The notes under the pieces are model-generated. The model searched no databases. It was given only the letters and a program-made list of their open reading frames with translations, and was not told the origin of the DNA. From UMGS1696 sp964634795 (GTDB lineage Bacteria; Bacillota; Clostridia; Oscillospirales; CAG-272): a DNA stretch of 41,662 bases. How positions within the stretch are numbered: the stretch's first letter is position 1; each line of letters begins with the position of its first letter. Below are positions 1 to 9,998 of this stretch, in pieces. The translations under genes were made by a program, and so were the position numbers. Where the stretch lies: positions 1 to 41,662 of the forward strand of contig CAZWLL010000019.1 in NCBI GenBank assembly GCA_964634795.1, in the 5' to 3' direction.

Positions 1-1415
1 ATAGCCCATACTACCAGTGACTGTCCCCGATGTGCGTCTCCCGCAGTGAAAACCTTAGGTACTGATGTAGAATACTTACCATTGTTGCTTATGAGACATC
101 CTCGTGCATTTTTTTCGACTCCGAACGCCTCTGCCACGTAATTCTCGCAGCCGACAAAACCCGCGGCAATCAGCAAAAGCTCACATGGTATTGTTTCTTC
201 ACTTCCGCTGACTTCTTCCATAATGAATTTTCCGCTGTTTTCATCCCTTTTAGATGTAAGCTTCACGGTTTTCACAGCAGATATATGCCCGTTTTCGTCA
301 GGTATGATTTCCTTGACTGTTGTTTCATATATTCTCGGATCATGTCCGAACACTGCCGATGCTTCTTCCTGTCCGTAATCATTTTTACAGATTCTAGGCC
401 ACTGCGGCCAAGGATTGTTTTCACTTCTTTTGTCGGGAAGCTTCTTCATCATTTCAAGCTGAACTACCGAAGCGCATCTTTGTCGTACTGCGGTTCCCAC
501 ACAGTCGTTGCCCGTGTCTCCTCCGCCGATTACAACAACGTTTTTACCGTTTGCGTTTATACGATAATCTTCAGTTGCTCCTATAACCTTCTCAGTTGCC
601 GACGTGAGAAAATCAACCGCAAAATATACACCATCCGAATCTCTGCCGGGTACACTGATATCTCTTGCAGTTTTAGATCCGCATGAAAGCACTACAGCAT
701 CATAATCATTGAGTATATCGGACGCCGAAACATCAACTCCGACATTCGCATTACATATAAAATCAACACCCTCTTCTTTCATGAGATTGACACGCCGCTC
801 AATTACGCTTTTGTCTAATTTCATGTTCGGAATGCCGTACATAAGCAGACCTCCGGGTTTCGGCGCTCTTTCAAACACTGTAACGGAATGCCCTCTTTTG
901 TTCAGTCTGTCAGCAACAGTCAATCCCGCAGGACCCGAACCGATTACGGCGATTTTCTTTCCACTGCGTACTTTGGGAATTTCAGGTTTAATCCATCCGT
1001 TTTTATACCCTTCTTCTATGATAGCAAGCTCATTATCATGAACTGTAACGGAATCACCCATCATACCGCATGTACATGCAGCTTCACATAATGCCGGACA
1101 CACTCTTCCCGTAAATTCCGGAAAATTATTGGTTTTCAGCAGTCTACGCAGTGCTTCATGCCAATCTCCGTTGTAAACGGCATCATTCCATTCGGGAATC
1201 AAGTTGTGCAGAGGGCATCCGCTGTACATACCGCCGAATAAAGCTCCCGATTGACAGAACGGTACACCGCAATTCATACATCTTGCGGCTTGTTCGCGAC
1301 GTTTTGATAAATCCAAAGCATTGTGAAATTCTTTAAAATTGTTAATACGTTCCGACACAGGAACACACGGAGATGATATTCTGTTAAACTCTAAAAATCC
1401 TGTAGGTTTTCCCAT
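1..1415 (-). CDS. gltD: Glutamate synthase small (beta) subunit GltD, 3' end cut by window
   Basis: The NADPH-dehydrogenase subunit of glutamate synthase passes electrons from NADPH through FAD to the large subunit. The hand translation starts at the ATG at 1415 behind GAGGGAG. It shows the N-terminal 4Fe-4S cysteine cluster (AARCMNCGVPFC), an FAD-binding dinucleotide fold (GSGPAG, followed by a PGG-LLMYGIP segment), a second nucleotide-binding GGGDTGNDC motif, and the family C-terminal motif AGDARTGQSLVVWA at the very edge. About the last 20 residues lie outside the window. It starts 12 bp after gltB and is the last visible gene of asnB-gltB-gltD. The pairing with gltB and the full motif set make the assignment secure. 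Confidence 0.95.
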   Translation of the reverse strand, partial: MGKPTGFLEFNRISSPCVPVSERINNFKEFHNALDLSKRREQAARCMNCGVPFCQSGALFGGMYSGCPLHNLIPEWNDAVYNGDWHEALRRLLKTNNFPEFTGRVCPALCEAACTCGMMGDSVTVHDNELAIIEEGYKNGWIKPEIPKVRSGKKIAVIGSGPAGLTVADRLNKRGHSVTVFERAPKPGGLLMYGIPNMKLDKSVIERRVNLMKEEGVDFICNANVGVDVSASDILNDYDAVVLSCGSKTARDISVPGRDSDGVYFAVDFLTSATEKVIGATEDYRINANGKNVVVIGGGDTGNDCVGTAVRQRCASVVQLEMMKKLPDKRSENNPWPQWPRICKNDYGQEEASAVFGHDPRIYETTVKEIIPDENGHISAVKTVKLTSKRDENSGKFIMEEVSGSEETIPCELLLIAAGFVGCENYVAEAFGVEKNARGCLISNNGKYSTSVPKVFTAGDAHRGQSLVVWA

Positions 1416-1427
1416 AATTTCACTCCC

Positions 1428-4400
1428 TCATTTTGTTGCGGCAAGGTAAAATGCTTTTAGCTTTGCCTGCTCGTATGGAATTCCCTTTTCCTCGAGTTTT
1501 CCTATACATATCATCATTTTACGGTAATCTTCGGGTATGATTTTTTTGAAGTTCGGTAAATACTCATCGAATCTGTCAAGTATTTTTTTACCTAACGGCG
1601 ATTCTGTTTCCCGTACATGTGCTGCTATAATTTTCTTCAATTCATCGGCATCGTGTTGTTCCGTTATCTCAGTCATACTTACCATTTGTTTGTTCAGCTT
1701 TAAGTATAAGTCGTGGTCTGTATCCAAAACATATGCTATGCCGCCGCTCATTCCCGCCGCAAAGTTTTTACCGGTTCTTCCAAGAACAACAACACAGCCG
1801 CCTGTCATGTATTCGCATCCGTGATCACCGCATCCCTCAACTACCGCTACGGCACCTGAGTTTCTGACACAAAATCTCTCACCTGCAATACCGTTTATAT
1901 ATGCCTCACCGCCTGTTGCTCCGTATAATGCAACATTGCCTATGATAATATTTTCCTCGGCTTTGAAACACGAACCGACTTCAGGCTTAACAGTCAGCTT
2001 TCCGCCCGATAAACCTTTTCCGAAATAATCATTTGAGTCGCCGCTCAGTTTAATCGTCAGACCTTTCGGTAAAAATGCGCCAAACGATTGACCTCCGCCG
2101 CCGTTCGCATTGATAATATACGTATCATCTGCTAATGTATTTCCGAATTTCTGTGTAATAACAGAGCCGAGTATCGTACCTACAGCACGATTTGTGCTCG
2201 ATATTTTAATTTTCGTCTCATGCTTTTGATTATTCTTAAAATACGGCTCAAATTCCGGCAGCAAAACCGATTCATCTATAGTTTTCTCAAGCTCGAAATT
2301 ATATTTAGCACTCTCCTCGAAATGATAATATTCACCGTCATTTTTCCCAATGAGACTTGTTAAATCAATTGTTTCCGCACGATGAGTTACCCTTTTGGTA
2401 CGAACACGTATTTTCTCGGTATGTCCGACAAGCTCGTCAACAGTATGAACGCCGAGCTTTGCCATAATTTCACGCAGTTCTTCGGCTATAAACCTCATGA
2501 AATTCATAACATATTCGGGTTTTCCGCAAAAGCGCTTTCTCAATTCGGGGTTTTGTGTTGCAATACCGACAGGACATGTGTCAAGATTACATACACGCAT
2601 CATAACACAACCCATTGAAACAAGCGGTGCTGTAGCAAATCCGAATTCCTCAGCTCCGAGTATACATGCTATGGCAACATCTCGTCCGCTCATAAGCTTT
2701 CCGTCTGTTTCAAGTCTGACTCTTGATCTGAGTCCGTTCTTAATAAGTGTTTGGTGAGCTTCGGCAAGGCCTAATTCCCACGGTAATCCCGCATTATGTA
2801 TGGAGCTTTTCGGAGCCGCTCCGGTTCCGCCGTCATATCCGGAAATCAGAACCACCTCGGCACCTGCTTTGGCAACTCCCGCAGCTATAGTTCCGACACC
2901 AGCTTCAGATACAAGCTTTACCGATATTCTCGCATTTCGATTTGCGTTTTTCAAATCGAATATAAGCTGCGCAAGATCCTCTATGGAATATATGTCATGA
3001 TGAGGCGGCGGTGAGATAAGCGATACTCCGGGAGTTGAATAACGTGTTTTCGCTATCCAAGGATAAACCTTTTTTCCAGGTAAGTGTCCGCCCTCTCCCG
3101 GCTTTGCGCCCTGTGCCATTTTAATCTGTATTTCTTTGGCACTGCACAAATATTCACTTGTAACACCGAATCTTCCTGACGCGACCTGTTTAATCGCACT
3201 GTTTTTAATTGTTCCGAATCTCTCGGGATCTTCTCCGCCCTCTCCCGAGTTTGACTTTCCGCCAAGTGTATTCATGGCAATCGCCATACATTCATGAGCT
3301 TCCTGGGATATGGAGCCGTATGACATTGCGCCTGTCTTGAATCTTTTGACAATTTCCGAAACAGGCTCCACCTCATCAATCGGTATTCCTCCGTTTTCAT
3401 CCCATACAAACTCGAGGAGCCCGCGCAAAGTATGCGGTTTTCTCTCGTCATCAACCATTGCGGTATATTCTTTGAATCTCTCATATGAACCCGTATGCGT
3501 CGCTTCTCGAAGAGCTATTATCGTTTGAGGGTTATACATATGGTCCTCAGAATTATTATTTGAACGCAGCTTATGTATTCCCGCACTGTCAAGTGTAGTG
3601 TCAACTCCGAGTCCGAGAGGATCAAATGCATGATTATGACGCCATTCTACTCCTTCGTTTATCTCTTTGAGTCCTATGCCCTCTACAGGACTTACTGTGT
3701 TTGTAAAATACTTATCGATTACGGATTTACTTATGCCTACAGCTTCGAATATCTGTGCCGACTGATATGATTGAAGGGTAGATATACCCATCTTGGAAGC
3801 TATTTTAACTATACCGTGCAGTATGGCATTGTTGTAATCCTCAATAGCGGTATGGTAATCCTTGTCCAGTCTGCCGCTGTCGATAAGTGAAGCAACACAT
3901 TCCTGTGCGAGATATGGATTTATGGCACGTGCACCGTAACCGAGAAGTGTCGCGAAGTGATGTACATCTCTCGGTTCTCCGCTTTCGAGTATGATTGACA
4001 CGGATGTACGCTTCTTTGTTCTGATTAAATACTGCTCCATTGCGGAAACTGCGAGAAGCGACGGTATAGCAACATGATTTTCATCCACGCCGCGATCTGA
4101 CAGTATAAGTACATTGGCTCCGTCACGATATGCTCTGTCACACTCCACAAACAATCTGTCAATTGCTTTTTCCAAGGAAGTATTTTTGTAATACAGCAGC
4201 GAAACCGTACATACCTTAAATCCGGGCTTATTCATTGAGCGAATCTTCATCAAATCCACAGATGTCAGTATTGGGTTATTTATTTGAAGTACATTACAGT
4301 TATCGGGCTTTTCTTCAAGCAAATTACCGTCAGAGCCTACATAAACCGTGGTATCCGTTACTATTTCCTCACGAAGTGAATCTATAGGGGGATTTGTTAC

Positions 4401-5951
4401 CTGAGCGAACAGCTGCTTGAAATAATTAAACAAAGGTTGATGCTTTTCGGAAAGTACAGCGAGCGGAACATCACATCCCATTGAAGCTGTTGCTTCAATA
4501 CCGTTCTTTGCCATAGGCAAAATAGTGTCGTTTATGTCCTCATATGTATAACCGAATACTTTACATAGTCTGTCACGCTCCTGCGAGGTATATGTAGGAA
4601 CTTTTTTGTTCGGTATAGGAAGTGACGAAAGAGATATCAAATATCTGTCAAGCCATTCACCGTATGGTTTTCTTGTCGCATAATACTCCTTACACTCTTC
4701 ATCGGACACAACTTTTTTCTTTATTGTATCGACAAGAAGCATTTTGCCCGGCTCAAGTCTTGACTTACAAACAATATTCTGCGGTGGAATATCGAGAACT
4801 CCCACCTCTGATGACAGAATAAGTCTTCTGTCTTTTGTTATGTAATATCTTGCAGGTCTTAATCCGTTTCTGTCAAGTACCGCGCCAACAATATCACCGT
4901 CTGAAAACAGAATTGCGGCAGGTCCGTCCCACGGTTCCATCATAGTCGCATAGTATCTGTAAAGGTCTTTTTTCTCACGAGTCATATTGCTGCTGTTTCT
5001 CCAGGGCTCGGGAATTGTTATCATTACGGCAAGAGGTAAAGGAATACCGTTCATTTCAAGAAATTCAAGCGTGTTATCCAGCATCGCGGAATCAGAGCCT
5101 GAAGCGGATATAACAGGATAAATTTTATCTAAATCAGCCTGCATTAATGCGGAATGCATTGTTTCCTCACGCGCAAGCATTCTGTCAGCATTGCCCCTGA
5201 TAGTATTGATTTCACCATTGTGCAGTATAAGACGATTCGGATGTGCCCTTTCCCAACTCGGTGTTGTATTAGTCGAAAACCGAGAATGCACCATAGCGAT
5301 AGCGCTTTCATACGATTTATCCATAAGGTCAATGTAGAATTTTCTGAGCTGTTTTACAAGAAACATGCCTTTGTATACAACGGTTCGCGATGAGAATGAA
5401 CACACATATGTATTATCAATACTCTGCTCAAAAACTCTTCGGATTACATACAGCTTTCTGTCAAAATCAAGTCCGCGTGAAATTTCCGATGGTCTTTCGA
5501 CAAAACACTGTGCAATAAACGGCATTGAATTTCTTGCTTTTTCACCGAGGATAGTGCTGTCAATCGGAACGTCTCTCCAACCGAGCAGACGTACTCCTTC
5601 TTTTTCGCAAATAATCTCGAACATTTTCTGAGCTTGACGCCTTGCGAGATTATTCTGCGGGAAGAAAAACATTCCGAGACCGTAGTCACGTGCATTGGGT
5701 AAACTAAAACCGAGAGCTTCTACAGCTTTCGAGAAAAATCCATGTGAAATCTGCAGAAGTATTCCTACACCGTCTCCTGTTTCTCCCGCTGCATCCTTGC
5801 CTGCTCTATGCTCAAGCTTTTCCACAATCGATAAAGCATCATCCACAATAGAATATGATGCAATACCATCTATGTTAACTACCGCACCTATACCGCATGC
5901 GTCATGCTCATAGCATTCATTGTACAATGTTTTTTGCTGACCATCAGACAT
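1428..5951 (-). CDS. gltB: Glutamate synthase large (alpha) subunit GltB
   Basis: This enzyme converts glutamine plus 2-oxoglutarate to two glutamates, and it is the GOGAT half of the GS/GOGAT ammonium assimilation cycle. The 1507 residues are normal for bacterial GltB. The class II amidotransferase nucleophile is Cys19 (HDACGIG), so an 18-residue propeptide should be removed. The central and FMN-binding synthase domains follow, with the 3Fe-4S cysteines in the CVMMRVCNLDTCPVG segment. A C-terminal GXGXG beta-helix domain (ANGGGGQSFG, GATGGEAY, GGCVVVLG) ends the protein. The start ATG at 5951 has an AAGGG ribosome site. The gene sits 23 bp after asnB and 12 bp before gltD, so it probably falls under control of the asnB T-box leader. 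Confidence 0.97.
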   Translation of the reverse strand: MSDGQQKTLYNECYEHDACGIGAVVNIDGIASYSIVDDALSIVEKLEHRAGKDAAGETGDGVGILLQISHGFFSKAVEALGFSLPNARDYGLGMFFFPQNNLARRQAQKMFEIICEKEGVRLLGWRDVPIDSTILGEKARNSMPFIAQCFVERPSEISRGLDFDRKLYVIRRVFEQSIDNTYVCSFSSRTVVYKGMFLVKQLRKFYIDLMDKSYESAIAMVHSRFSTNTTPSWERAHPNRLILHNGEINTIRGNADRMLAREETMHSALMQADLDKIYPVISASGSDSAMLDNTLEFLEMNGIPLPLAVMITIPEPWRNSSNMTREKKDLYRYYATMMEPWDGPAAILFSDGDIVGAVLDRNGLRPARYYITKDRRLILSSEVGVLDIPPQNIVCKSRLEPGKMLLVDTIKKKVVSDEECKEYYATRKPYGEWLDRYLISLSSLPIPNKKVPTYTSQERDRLCKVFGYTYEDINDTILPMAKNGIEATASMGCDVPLAVLSEKHQPLFNYFKQLFAQVTNPPIDSLREEIVTDTTVYVGSDGNLLEEKPDNCNVLQINNPILTSVDLMKIRSMNKPGFKVCTVSLLYYKNTSLEKAIDRLFVECDRAYRDGANVLILSDRGVDENHVAIPSLLAVSAMEQYLIRTKKRTSVSIILESGEPRDVHHFATLLGYGARAINPYLAQECVASLIDSGRLDKDYHTAIEDYNNAILHGIVKIASKMGISTLQSYQSAQIFEAVGISKSVIDKYFTNTVSPVEGIGLKEINEGVEWRHNHAFDPLGLGVDTTLDSAGIHKLRSNNNSEDHMYNPQTIIALREATHTGSYERFKEYTAMVDDERKPHTLRGLLEFVWDENGGIPIDEVEPVSEIVKRFKTGAMSYGSISQEAHECMAIAMNTLGGKSNSGEGGEDPERFGTIKNSAIKQVASGRFGVTSEYLCSAKEIQIKMAQGAKPGEGGHLPGKKVYPWIAKTRYSTPGVSLISPPPHHDIYSIEDLAQLIFDLKNANRNARISVKLVSEAGVGTIAAGVAKAGAEVVLISGYDGGTGAAPKSSIHNAGLPWELGLAEAHQTLIKNGLRSRVRLETDGKLMSGRDVAIACILGAEEFGFATAPLVSMGCVMMRVCNLDTCPVGIATQNPELRKRFCGKPEYVMNFMRFIAEELREIMAKLGVHTVDELVGHTEKIRVRTKRVTHRAETIDLTSLIGKNDGEYYHFEESAKYNFELEKTIDESVLLPEFEPYFKNNQKHETKIKISSTNRAVGTILGSVITQKFGNTLADDTYIINANGGGGQSFGAFLPKGLTIKLSGDSNDYFGKGLSGGKLTVKPEVGSCFKAEENIIIGNVALYGATGGEAYINGIAGERFCVRNSGAVAVVEGCGDHGCEYMTGGCVVVLGRTGKNFAAGMSGGIAYVLDTDHDLYLKLNKQMVSMTEITEQHDADELKKIIAAHVRETESPLGKKILDRFDEYLPNFKKIIPEDYRKMMICIGKLEEKGIPYEQAKLKAFYLAATK

Positions 5952-5974
5952 ATTAACACCCTTTCCGATTATTC

Positions 5975-7555
5975 TTATTTTCCGCTTGCTCCGTAATTAG
6001 AAAGAACCCTTGCGGATGGATCATTCACATCGCATCCCGCCCAGTCTTTATTCGGCATCCAAAATCCCGTTATCATTTCAGCTTGATCGGGATAATATTT
6101 TTCGAACAATTCCCTGTACATCAGCGACTCCTTTGTAAACGGAGTTGCATATGCGTATTTTTTTATTTTTTGTTCAAATTCCTCGTCTGTGTACTCTTTT
6201 TCGGCAAATGCCTTAAGATCATCTACCATAGAATGACCTACGGCATCACTGAATGCGGCTTTTTCTCTCATTAAAATGTTCTCGGGAAGCCAATCGCCTT
6301 CAAACGCATGTCTTAAAAGATACTTTCCTTTGCCCCATCTATTCAGCTTCAACTCGGGGTCAAGTGACAATACATATTCGACAAAGTCAATATCTCCGAA
6401 CGGTACTCTCGCTTCAAGTGAATTTACCGAAATACATCTGTCCGCCCTCAGTACATCGTACATGTATATTTCACGAATCCTTTTTTCGGATTCTTTTTGA
6501 AAAGCATCAGCGGACGGTGCAAAATCGGTATACTTATATCCGAAAAGCTCATCCGAAATCTCTCCCGTTAATATTACACGCAAATCAGTCTTTTCGTGTA
6601 TGTATTTGCAGACCAAATACATACCTATCGATGCACGTATTGTTGTAATATCATACGAACCGATAACCGAAATTACCTTCGGAAGAGCCCCAAGAACGTC
6701 ACGTTCTGTAATGATTACCTCCGTGTGGTCTGATTTTATATAATCCGCAACTTCCCTTGCGTACTTCAAATCAATCGCATCAGTACTCATTCCTATTGCA
6801 AATGTTTTTATAGGCTTATCTGAAAGCTTAGCCGCAATCGAACATACGAGAGACGAATCCAATCCGCCGGACAGCAAAAAGCCTATCGGGGCATCGGCGT
6901 CAAGACGCTTTTTCACTCCGCAAATCAGCTTTTCCCTGATCTTCGATACTGCAGTTTCAAGATTATCGTAAACAACATTTTTCGGCTCTGAAATATTGTT
7001 ATAGCAAATAAATTCACCGTTTCTGTAATAATGTCCAGGCGGAAACGGTATTACCTTATCACAAATACCGATAATGTTTTTAGCCTCACTTGCAAACAAT
7101 ATTCCTCCCCTGTCATCATATCCGTAGAATAACGGACGAATTCCTATAGGATCTCGTGCGGCAATTAATTCTTTCGTCCTTCCGTCATATATAATGCATG
7201 CGAACTCCGCATCAAGCATTCCGAACATATCGGTTCCGTATTCCTTATATAAAGGAAGAAGCAATTCGCAGTCCGACTCGCCTGAGAATTTATAACCTTT
7301 TTTCTCAAGCTCTTTTTTGATTTCTCTGAAGCCGTATATTTCACCGTTGCATACGGAATAGCACTCGTCATACGAAAACGGCTGCATGCCTCTCTCATCC
7401 GGTCCCATAATCGACAGTCTGTGAAAGCCGAGCATGCCTCCGTCAATATCTATAACCCTCGACATATCCGGACCGCGTGATATTGTTTTATCGAATCCTC
7501 GGATGAATTTTTCACGCGATATTGCTTCTCCGTAATATCCCATAATAGAACACAT
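5975..7555 (-). CDS. asnB: Asparagine synthase (glutamine-hydrolysing) AsnB
   Basis: AsnB converts aspartate, glutamine and ATP to asparagine, glutamate and AMP. The frame is open upstream to 7627, but the true start is the ATG at 7555. This places Cys2 (MCSIMGYYG) as the N-terminal amidotransferase nucleophile and follows a GGAG ribosome site at 7562-7565. The extended reading would run through the T-box leader. The protein has 526 residues: a class II glutaminase domain, then a synthetase domain with the pyrophosphatase loop SGGLDSS. It is the first gene of asnB-gltB-gltD. The Asn-specific T-box directly upstream independently supports the function. Confidence 0.95.
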   Translation of the reverse strand: MCSIMGYYGEAISREKFIRGFDKTISRGPDMSRVIDIDGGMLGFHRLSIMGPDERGMQPFSYDECYSVCNGEIYGFREIKKELEKKGYKFSGESDCELLLPLYKEYGTDMFGMLDAEFACIIYDGRTKELIAARDPIGIRPLFYGYDDRGGILFASEAKNIIGICDKVIPFPPGHYYRNGEFICYNNISEPKNVVYDNLETAVSKIREKLICGVKKRLDADAPIGFLLSGGLDSSLVCSIAAKLSDKPIKTFAIGMSTDAIDLKYAREVADYIKSDHTEVIITERDVLGALPKVISVIGSYDITTIRASIGMYLVCKYIHEKTDLRVILTGEISDELFGYKYTDFAPSADAFQKESEKRIREIYMYDVLRADRCISVNSLEARVPFGDIDFVEYVLSLDPELKLNRWGKGKYLLRHAFEGDWLPENILMREKAAFSDAVGHSMVDDLKAFAEKEYTDEEFEQKIKKYAYATPFTKESLMYRELFEKYYPDQAEMITGFWMPNKDWAGCDVNDPSARVLSNYGASGK

Positions 7556-7559
7556 TTTA

Positions 7560-7840
7560 AGCTCCGTTTTTGCACAGCTAATTATAAATTTCAGGACGAG
7601 CTGTGCTGCCCGCGGTGCCACCTGCATTATCCCTATAGGATCACTTTATTGCTCACAAACAAGCATTGCAGATTAACGCTCTGCACACGCCGTACCTACT
7701 GTCATTAATAATGAGTTCAGCTTGGGGCTCGGAAGTGTTATTCACACAGGCATCGGTATACGTTTCTCACTGTCACGTACTCACTGTATCCTCTGTATCT
7801 GCGCTACTTCTCTCCGTCATAGCCTTTAATATTGATTAAC
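7560..7840 (-). promoter_or_regulatory. T-box riboswitch leader, asparagine specifier AAC, upstream of asnB
   Basis: This fills the 329-bp gap between glnN and asnB. On the minus strand it has the canonical T-box GGTGGCACCGCGG (7610-7622) and the downstream CGTCC of the antiterminator. Stem I carries an AGTA / GAA loop-E pair: GCGCAG pairs with CTGTGT, next to AGTA on one side and GAA on the other. The base after GAA is U, followed by AAC (7739-7737), an asparagine codon in the specifier position. Antiterminator arms CAGG and CCTG can pair. The competing hairpin GCACAGCT/AGCTGTGC (7572-7606) is followed by AAAAACGGAG rather than a U-tract. A weak promoter (TTCAAC-N17-TATTAA) may lie just upstream, or glnN transcripts may read through. 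Confidence 0.93.
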
Positions 7841-7884
7841 TGTTTTTCGTTGAATTGTTGGTTTTCGGTAAACCGATAAATTTT

Positions 7885-9978
7885 TTATCTGATTCCGAAG
7901 AGCATCTCGCCGTATGAAGGATAAGGCCAATCTTTTGCGGATGCGATTGTTTCCATTTCATCTGCAGGAATACGCATTGCCTTCATATCCGCAATAATCG
8001 TTGTTTTATAGAACTCCGCAAGCTCAGCGCCGTCTGTAATTGATTTTGCGGAAATCAAATCAAGCTCTGTCTTTTTTACAGCCGCATTGCATGCTCCGAT
8101 TAATGCACACAGATTCTTGAGATTTTCTTTTTCGTAGCTGCAGTCAACATCACTGTCAAATGACGATTTTGCCGCTGCGTCACGCGCAAGCTCTGCCGAA
8201 TACTTGCTCATTGCGGGAAGTATATCTTTTCTTGCCATATCAAGCATTGTAAGTGCTTCGATATTGATTATCTTGCAGTAGTTTTCAAGAAGAACCTCGT
8301 GTCTGGCAACAAGCTCGGTTTTGCTGTAAACATTATGACTTGTGAACAACGAAACATTCTTCTCATCAAGCATATGCGCAAGAGCATCGGGTGTAGTTTT
8401 GAAATTATAAAGCCCTCTTTTTTCGGCTTCTTTTACCCACGATTCGTCATATCCGTCACCGTTGAATATTATTCTCTTATGCTCCTTAATTGTCTTCTTA
8501 ATGAGCTCATGAAGATCGGCTTCGAAATTCTGCGAACCCTCGAGTATATCGGCAAATTGCTTTAATTCTTCTGCAACTGTAGTATTAAGCACTGTATTCG
8601 TGCATGAAATCGAAGCGGCTGAACCGAGCATACGGAACTCGAATTTATTTCCCGTGAAAGCAAACGGACTTGTTCTGTTTCTGTCTGTTGTATCTTTCGG
8701 GAACTTAGGAAGAGTATGTACACCGATACGCATAAGCTCCTTCTGCTTTGAGTCGTATTTTTCATTCTTCTCGATTGCTTCAAGTATTTCGGATAAATCA
8801 GTACCTAGGAACATGGAAACTATAGCGGGCGGTGCTTCATTCGCGCCTAATCTGTGGTCGTTGCCTGCAGATGCGACGGAAATTCTGAGAAGATCCTGAT
8901 ATTCGTCAACGGCTTTAATTACAGCACATAAGAAGAGTAAGAATTGTGCGTTTTCATACGGTGTTTCTCCGGGCTCGAGAAGGTTAACGCCTGTATCGGT
9001 AGATATAGACCAGTTGTTATGCTTACCGCTGCCGTTGACTCCCGCGAACGGTTTCTCGTGGAGCAGGCATACCATTCCGTGACGTTTTGCAACCTTCTGC
9101 ATCATTTCCATTGTAAGCTGATTGTGGTCTGCCGCTATGTTTGTCGTAGTGAATATCGGAGCCATTTCATGCTGTGCCGGAGCTACTTCATTGTGTTCTG
9201 TTTTAGCAAGAACACCTAACTTCCAAAGCTCTTCATTGAGCTCCTTCATAAAAGCGGCTACACGAGGCTTTATCGCACCGAAATAATGGTCATCGAGCTC
9301 CTGGCCCTTCGGAGCCATTGCACCGAATAATGTTCTTCCCGTATATATTAAATCTTTTCGCTTGTCATACAGATTCTTGTCGATTAAGAAGTATTCCTGT
9401 TCAGGACCTACAGTTGTTTTAACCGATGTCACATCTTCGTTTCCGAACATTTTGAGGACACGCAAAGCTTGACGATTTATTGCTTCCATTGAACGAAGAA
9501 GCGCGGTCTTTTGGTCAAGTGCTTCCCCGCCGTATGAGCAGAATACGGTAGGAATATAGAGTACACCGTCTTTGATAAACGCATACGAAGTGGCATCCCA
9601 TGCAGTATATCCTCTTGCCTCAAATGTCGCACGCAGTCCGCCCGACGGGAATGATGACGCGTCAGGTTCACCGCGCATTAGTTCTTTTCCGGAAAATTCC
9701 ATAATTACCTTTCCGTTAGGCTTCGGAGAAATAAAGCTGTCATGCTTCTCAGCGGTAACACCGGTCATCGGCTGGAACCAGTGTGTATAGTGTGTGGCAC
9801 CTTTTTCAATTGCCCAGTCCTTCATGGCATTCGCAACAACAGTGGCTACTTCCGTATCAAGATGCTTTCCGTTTTTTATTGTTTTTTGTAATGCCTTGTA
9901 TGTTTCCTTGGGAAGTCTTGCCTCCATTACAGAATCATCGAAAACCATTGACGAAAATAATTCGGTTATTGTACTCAT
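7885..9978 (-). CDS. glnN: Type III glutamine synthetase GlnN
   Basis: GSIII makes glutamine from glutamate, ammonia and ATP. The 697-residue length is typical of the GSIII class found in Bacteroidetes and clostridia. Visible signatures are the GPEQEYF metal/substrate segment near residue 198, NEVAPAQHEMAPIF, GVNGSGKHNNWS, and a long C-terminal helical extension. The ATG at 9978 has a GGAGG site eight bases upstream. It is read divergently from a second GS-family gene and is preceded by an attenuator-type leader. With gltB/gltD it completes the GS/GOGAT cycle. No strong intrinsic terminator follows it before the asnB leader. Confidence 0.96.
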   Translation of the reverse strand: MSTITELFSSMVFDDSVMEARLPKETYKALQKTIKNGKHLDTEVATVVANAMKDWAIEKGATHYTHWFQPMTGVTAEKHDSFISPKPNGKVIMEFSGKELMRGEPDASSFPSGGLRATFEARGYTAWDATSYAFIKDGVLYIPTVFCSYGGEALDQKTALLRSMEAINRQALRVLKMFGNEDVTSVKTTVGPEQEYFLIDKNLYDKRKDLIYTGRTLFGAMAPKGQELDDHYFGAIKPRVAAFMKELNEELWKLGVLAKTEHNEVAPAQHEMAPIFTTTNIAADHNQLTMEMMQKVAKRHGMVCLLHEKPFAGVNGSGKHNNWSISTDTGVNLLEPGETPYENAQFLLFLCAVIKAVDEYQDLLRISVASAGNDHRLGANEAPPAIVSMFLGTDLSEILEAIEKNEKYDSKQKELMRIGVHTLPKFPKDTTDRNRTSPFAFTGNKFEFRMLGSAASISCTNTVLNTTVAEELKQFADILEGSQNFEADLHELIKKTIKEHKRIIFNGDGYDESWVKEAEKRGLYNFKTTPDALAHMLDEKNVSLFTSHNVYSKTELVARHEVLLENYCKIINIEALTMLDMARKDILPAMSKYSAELARDAAAKSSFDSDVDCSYEKENLKNLCALIGACNAAVKKTELDLISAKSITDGAELAEFYKTTIIADMKAMRIPADEMETIASAKDWPYPSYGEMLFGIR

Positions 9979-9998
9979 CTTAATCCTCCAAATGAATG

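Noticed and set aside
7572..7606. Hairpin before asnB as a normal intrinsic terminator
   Set aside because: The stem is good but is followed by AAAAACGG, not a U-tract.
7556..7627. N-terminal extension of asnB to 7627
   Set aside because: It would read through the T-box core and bury the Cys2 nucleophile; ATG 7555 has its own GGAG site.
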